In this document: one piece after another, positions 54,595 to 56,894 of the stretch
How the letters are laid out: each line of letters begins with the position of its first letter
How positions within the stretch are numbered: the first letter of the stretch is position 1
From: Ophiostoma sp. CBS 140.51
Lineage: Eukaryota; Ascomycota; Sordariomycetes; Ophiostomatales; Ophiostomataceae
DNA: 56,894 bases
Assembly (NCBI GenBank): GCA_029298735.1
Contig: JANSLP010000209.1
Coordinates: 1 to 56,894, forward strand
Direction: 5' to 3'
Notes under the pieces: model-generated
Database searches by the model: none
The model's input: the letters and a program-made list of their open reading frames with translations, nothing else
What the model was told of the DNA's origin: nothing
Made by a program: the position numbers and the translations under genes

Positions 54595-55590
54595 CTACTC
54601 CAGATTAGCCAGCGCAGACTCCAGCGTCTGGCCCGTCAGCCGCTCGTAGACATCCGTGTACCGCTTCGACGTCTGCTCAACGATCTCGGGCGGCATCGTC
54701 ACGCCCTCCTTGCCCTTGAGACCCTCACTCACCAGCCAGTTACGGAGGTACTGCTTGTCCAGAGAGTCTTGCTCGCGGCCCGCCTCGTACTGGTCGGCGA
54801 CCCAGAAGCGCGACGAGTCGGGGGTCAGCACCTCGTCGGCCAGCACAACCTCGCCCGTCTCCTCATCCAGGCCAAACTCAAACTTGGTATCAGCAATGAT
54901 GACGCCACGCTTCAGGGCGTGCTCTGCAGCGGCCGTGTAGACAGCCAGGGCCAGCTCCTCAATGCGGGCGGCGTGGGCCGGGTTACCAATGAGCTCGGCG
55001 GCCTGGGCGCGCGAGATGTTCTCGTCGTGGGCACCCAGCTCGGCCTTGGTGGAGGGCGTGTACACAGGGGCGGGCAGCTTCTGGCAGCGGACCATGCCCT
55101 CGGGGAAACGGACCGCCGAAGAAGACGAACCGCTGTCGGCGACGCCCACGGGCTCGCCGTGAACAGTGCCCTTGGAGCTATACTCGGCGAAAGCAGAGCC
55201 GGCCAGGTAGCCACGGACAATGGCCTCGACGGGGAACATGCGCAGACGGCGGACACGCATGCAGCGGCCGCGGAGGATGGCGCGCTCGGCGTCCGAGATC
55301 TTGGCGGTCGGGCCGGGGGCCAGCGAGATCAGGTGGGTGGCGAGGGGCGCAGACTGGTTGGGCAGGACACCGGGCTTGGTCAGGACGCTGAACCAGTAGG
55401 CGGTGAGCTGGGTGAGGACATTGGCCTTATTGGGGACGCCATTCTCAAGGACGACATCGTAGGCGGAGATGCGGTCAGTTGCAACAAAGAGCAGCGAAGA
55501 CTTGTCGGCCTCGTCGACGAACATCTCACGGACCTTGCCCGTGGCGATCTTGGTGAGACCGGGCAGGTCGACGGTGGTGACGGCAGTCAT
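54595..55590 (-). CDS. ADE1: Phosphoribosylaminoimidazole-succinocarboxamide synthase (SAICAR synthetase)
   Basis: Single-exon protein of 331 residues. It joins aspartate to CAIR with ATP to make SAICAR in de novo purine synthesis in the cytosol. Family motifs in order: GKVREMF near the N-terminus, DRISAYDVV, PVEAIVRGYLAGSAF, the DTKFEFGLD nucleotide/metal site and DEVLTPDSSRFW. The length fits the monofunctional fungal enzyme. The frame runs back to a non-ATG codon at 55653, but the ATG at 55590 (MTAVTTVDLPGLTKIATGKV) gives the family-like N-terminus and is chosen. A Gcn4-type site lies about 370 bp upstream, in keeping with general amino acid/purine control of ADE genes in fungi. Confidence 0.96.
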   Translation of the reverse strand: MTAVTTVDLPGLTKIATGKVREMFVDEADKSSLLFVATDRISAYDVVLENGVPNKANVLTQLTAYWFSVLTKPGVLPNQSAPLATHLISLAPGPTAKISDAERAILRGRCMRVRRLRMFPVEAIVRGYLAGSAFAEYSSKGTVHGEPVGVADSGSSSSAVRFPEGMVRCQKLPAPVYTPSTKAELGAHDENISRAQAAELIGNPAHAARIEELALAVYTAAAEHALKRGVIIADTKFEFGLDEETGEVVLADEVLTPDSSRFWVADQYEAGREQDSLDKQYLRNWLVSEGLKGKEGVTMPPEIVEQTSKRYTDVYERLTGQTLESALANLE

Positions 55591-55958
55591 TGTGAGTGTG
55601 GTTGGGGGGTTGTGGTGAGATGAATATGAAGTGTGAAGAAAGAGAATGGCCAAAAGCGAGGCTATTCAAAAGGGCAAGGATGTGTAGATGGTTCCTTCCT
55701 GATTGGGACTGAGGACCGTGCGAAAAAAGACTGTCCTTGAGGAGAACGTTTGGTTGCGTTGGATGTCCTCAAAAGTAAGAATCTCAAAATCAATTGGACC
55801 CCGTCTCGAAATTATGAGTCGATGCAGCAGGAAGAGCTTCGGCAAGGCTGTCCGTCGTCTTGAAAATCCAGCTCCGGATTCGCAGCAGTCTTCAACTTAA
55901 GAGCGCGAATGGACACCGACTGGCCAATCAGAGCACGCTATTGGCAACGACACATTTG

Positions 55959-55967
55959 ATGAGTCAT
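55959..55967. promoter_or_regulatory. Gcn4/CPC1-type binding site
   Basis: ATGAGTCAT is the 9-bp palindrome bound by Gcn4/CPC1-type bZIP activators; its core TGAGTCA is complete. It lies about 370 bp upstream of the SAICAR synthetase ATG, next to CCAAT boxes. Binding is inferred. Confidence 0.5.
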
Positions 55968-56338
55968 CTTCAAGGTCACGTGGTATCCACGAGCATCGAC
56001 TTGGCGATGATGGACATTAAGTCAGTACGACGAGCGTTGGGAGTACATTCGCATTGTTGTCGATGTATTTATTTAACATTGCAAACAGATACCGTCGATG
56101 CACAGCTCGCACAGTCCGCACAGCCGTCGCTCGCCCGTGGTTGAGCGTTTGCATTTTGTATGTGTCTCACGTTGCGGTCCGGCGCGTGGTTGACTGAAAT
56201 GAAGACCCGCTGCAAAGTTGGGATGAAAGCTCGAAAAAAAATTGGTAAAAGAAAATATGACTCTGGACGATATTCAAAGACGTTGTTTTCGACACCGGCA
56301 ATGTTTTGACAGCCAGCAAAAACGTGGGCAAAAAGAGC

Positions 56339-56346
56339 AAAAAAAA
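56339..56346 (-). terminator. RNA polymerase III terminator of the tRNA gene
   Basis: Eight A residues on the plus strand read as a run of T directly after the tRNA 3' end on the minus strand. Confidence 0.8.
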
Positions 56347-56458
56347 TGACAGGAGTGGGACTCGAACCCACGCACCTTTCGATACTGCAAGTCAACCAAA
56401 TTTAATCTGGAAAGAATAATTCTTGAGTGCAGCGCCTTAACCGCTCGGCCATCCTGCC
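56347..56458 (-). tRNA. tRNA-Leu (anticodon CAA) with intron
   Basis: On the minus strand the acceptor strands GGCAGGA and TCCTGTC pair with one G-U, followed by discriminator A. The D arm carries the leucine-type GGCCGAGCGGTTAAGGC sequence. The anticodon stem CTGCA/TGCAG encloses a CTCAAG loop, giving anticodon CAA at 56425-56423. The variable arm is long, as in class II tRNAs, and the T arm is GTGGG-TTCGAGT-CCCAC. A 31-nt intron (56391-56421) starts after position 37, the canonical site. All stems close, so it looks functional. Confidence 0.95.
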
Positions 56459-56894
56459 AGTTCAGAACTTGCTAGTTGCCACCACTTGGCGGCTTTATAA
56501 AGGCCAGCGAAGCTCCACCCACGTGTTTTCAATTTGCACCTCTCCAATGGATATAACACGCAGCCCCTACGAGCGTATCACCGGAGATGCTTTCACTCAA
56601 ATTGCACCGATCAATTAGTGGAAAGCTGGGACGAACAAGGGTTTGCTAGTGCTCGTCGAGTGTCCCTTTTTCCTCTTGTTATTTGAATTCCCATCAAATA
56701 CCACCCTACGTTGTTTGAGTTGTCGGCGCTGAAGAAATGACACCTGCCATCTTGAGTTCTTTTCAACTTTCTCCTTGATTATTTGTCAGACAGTCTATCT
56801 CCTTGGGGCCGAAAATATTACTTTTTTTGTGGGGCTCCCGTCGACATTCGTGGACAAATAAATGGGGCTAATTTTTTGTATTTCCTCATGTGCG
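56459..56894. other. Flank upstream of the tRNA gene, no gene seen
   Basis: About 435 bp to the window end. Only short open frames without family resemblance are present. Confidence 0.5.

Larger units (their letters stand above)
55591..56346. promoter_or_regulatory. Upstream region of the SAICAR synthetase gene
   Basis: This holds the promoter and leader of the minus-strand gene ending at 54595. Recognisable elements are two CCAAT pentamers in opposite orientations at 55924-55928 and 55940-55944 and a Gcn4-type palindrome at 55959. The stretch from 56150 to 56338 has no recognisable feature before the tRNA terminator. Confidence 0.5.

Noticed and set aside
54493..55623. 376-codon plus-strand frame opposite SAICAR synthetase
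   Set aside because: Antisense shadow of a strongly conserved gene with biased third positions.

Overview
The window looks like nuclear DNA of a filamentous ascomycete, probably Sordariomycete-like, though I cannot fix the genus. The basis is short introns (52-141 nt) with GTRAGT-type donors and CTAAC/CTAAT/CTGAC-type branch sites, multidomain secondary-metabolite synthases, a hybrid sensor histidine kinase, and SRP-receptor, YIF1 and MPV17-type housekeeping genes.

Layout, left to right. (1) 313-12003, minus: a very large NRPS with order C-A-T-C-A-T-C-T-C-T-C. This is the ferrichrome-type siderophore synthetase plan minus its first A-T module; a short relic of the lost carrier domain is still readable just upstream of the first ATG. 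(2) 12541-14571, minus: SRP receptor alpha subunit, divergent from (3) 15486-16524, plus: YIF1 (two exons). (4) 17479-17754, plus: a candidate 44-residue two-exon gene. (5) 18945-19642, plus: an MPV17/PMP22 family membrane protein (two exons), convergent with (6) 20242-24750, minus: a 1502-residue hybrid histidine kinase. (7) 24751-33262: about 8.5 kb without a supported gene. (8) 33263-41288, minus: an 11-exon highly reducing polyketide synthase whose exons I joined into one 2430-residue frame. (9) 41289-50872: about 9.6 kb without a supported gene. (10) 50873-53239, plus: a five-exon MFS transporter with a Pro/Gln-rich N-terminal extension, convergent with (11) 54595-55590, minus: SAICAR synthetase (purine synthesis). 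(12) 56347-56458, minus: intron-containing tRNA-Leu(CAA).

How they fit together. The conserved genes (SRP receptor, YIF1, MPV17 type, SAICAR synthetase, tRNA) are the core background. The NRPS and PKS are accessory. Neither has obvious tailoring genes beside it; the only plausible export partner of the PKS is the MFS gene about 9.6 kb beyond its 5' end. Both synthases show lesions that probably change their chemistry: the NRPS is headless and its last two condensation domains have an altered HHxxxDG motif, while the PKS has a vestigial C-methyltransferase and an ER with an altered nucleotide-binding loop. These lesions are the most interesting part of the window.
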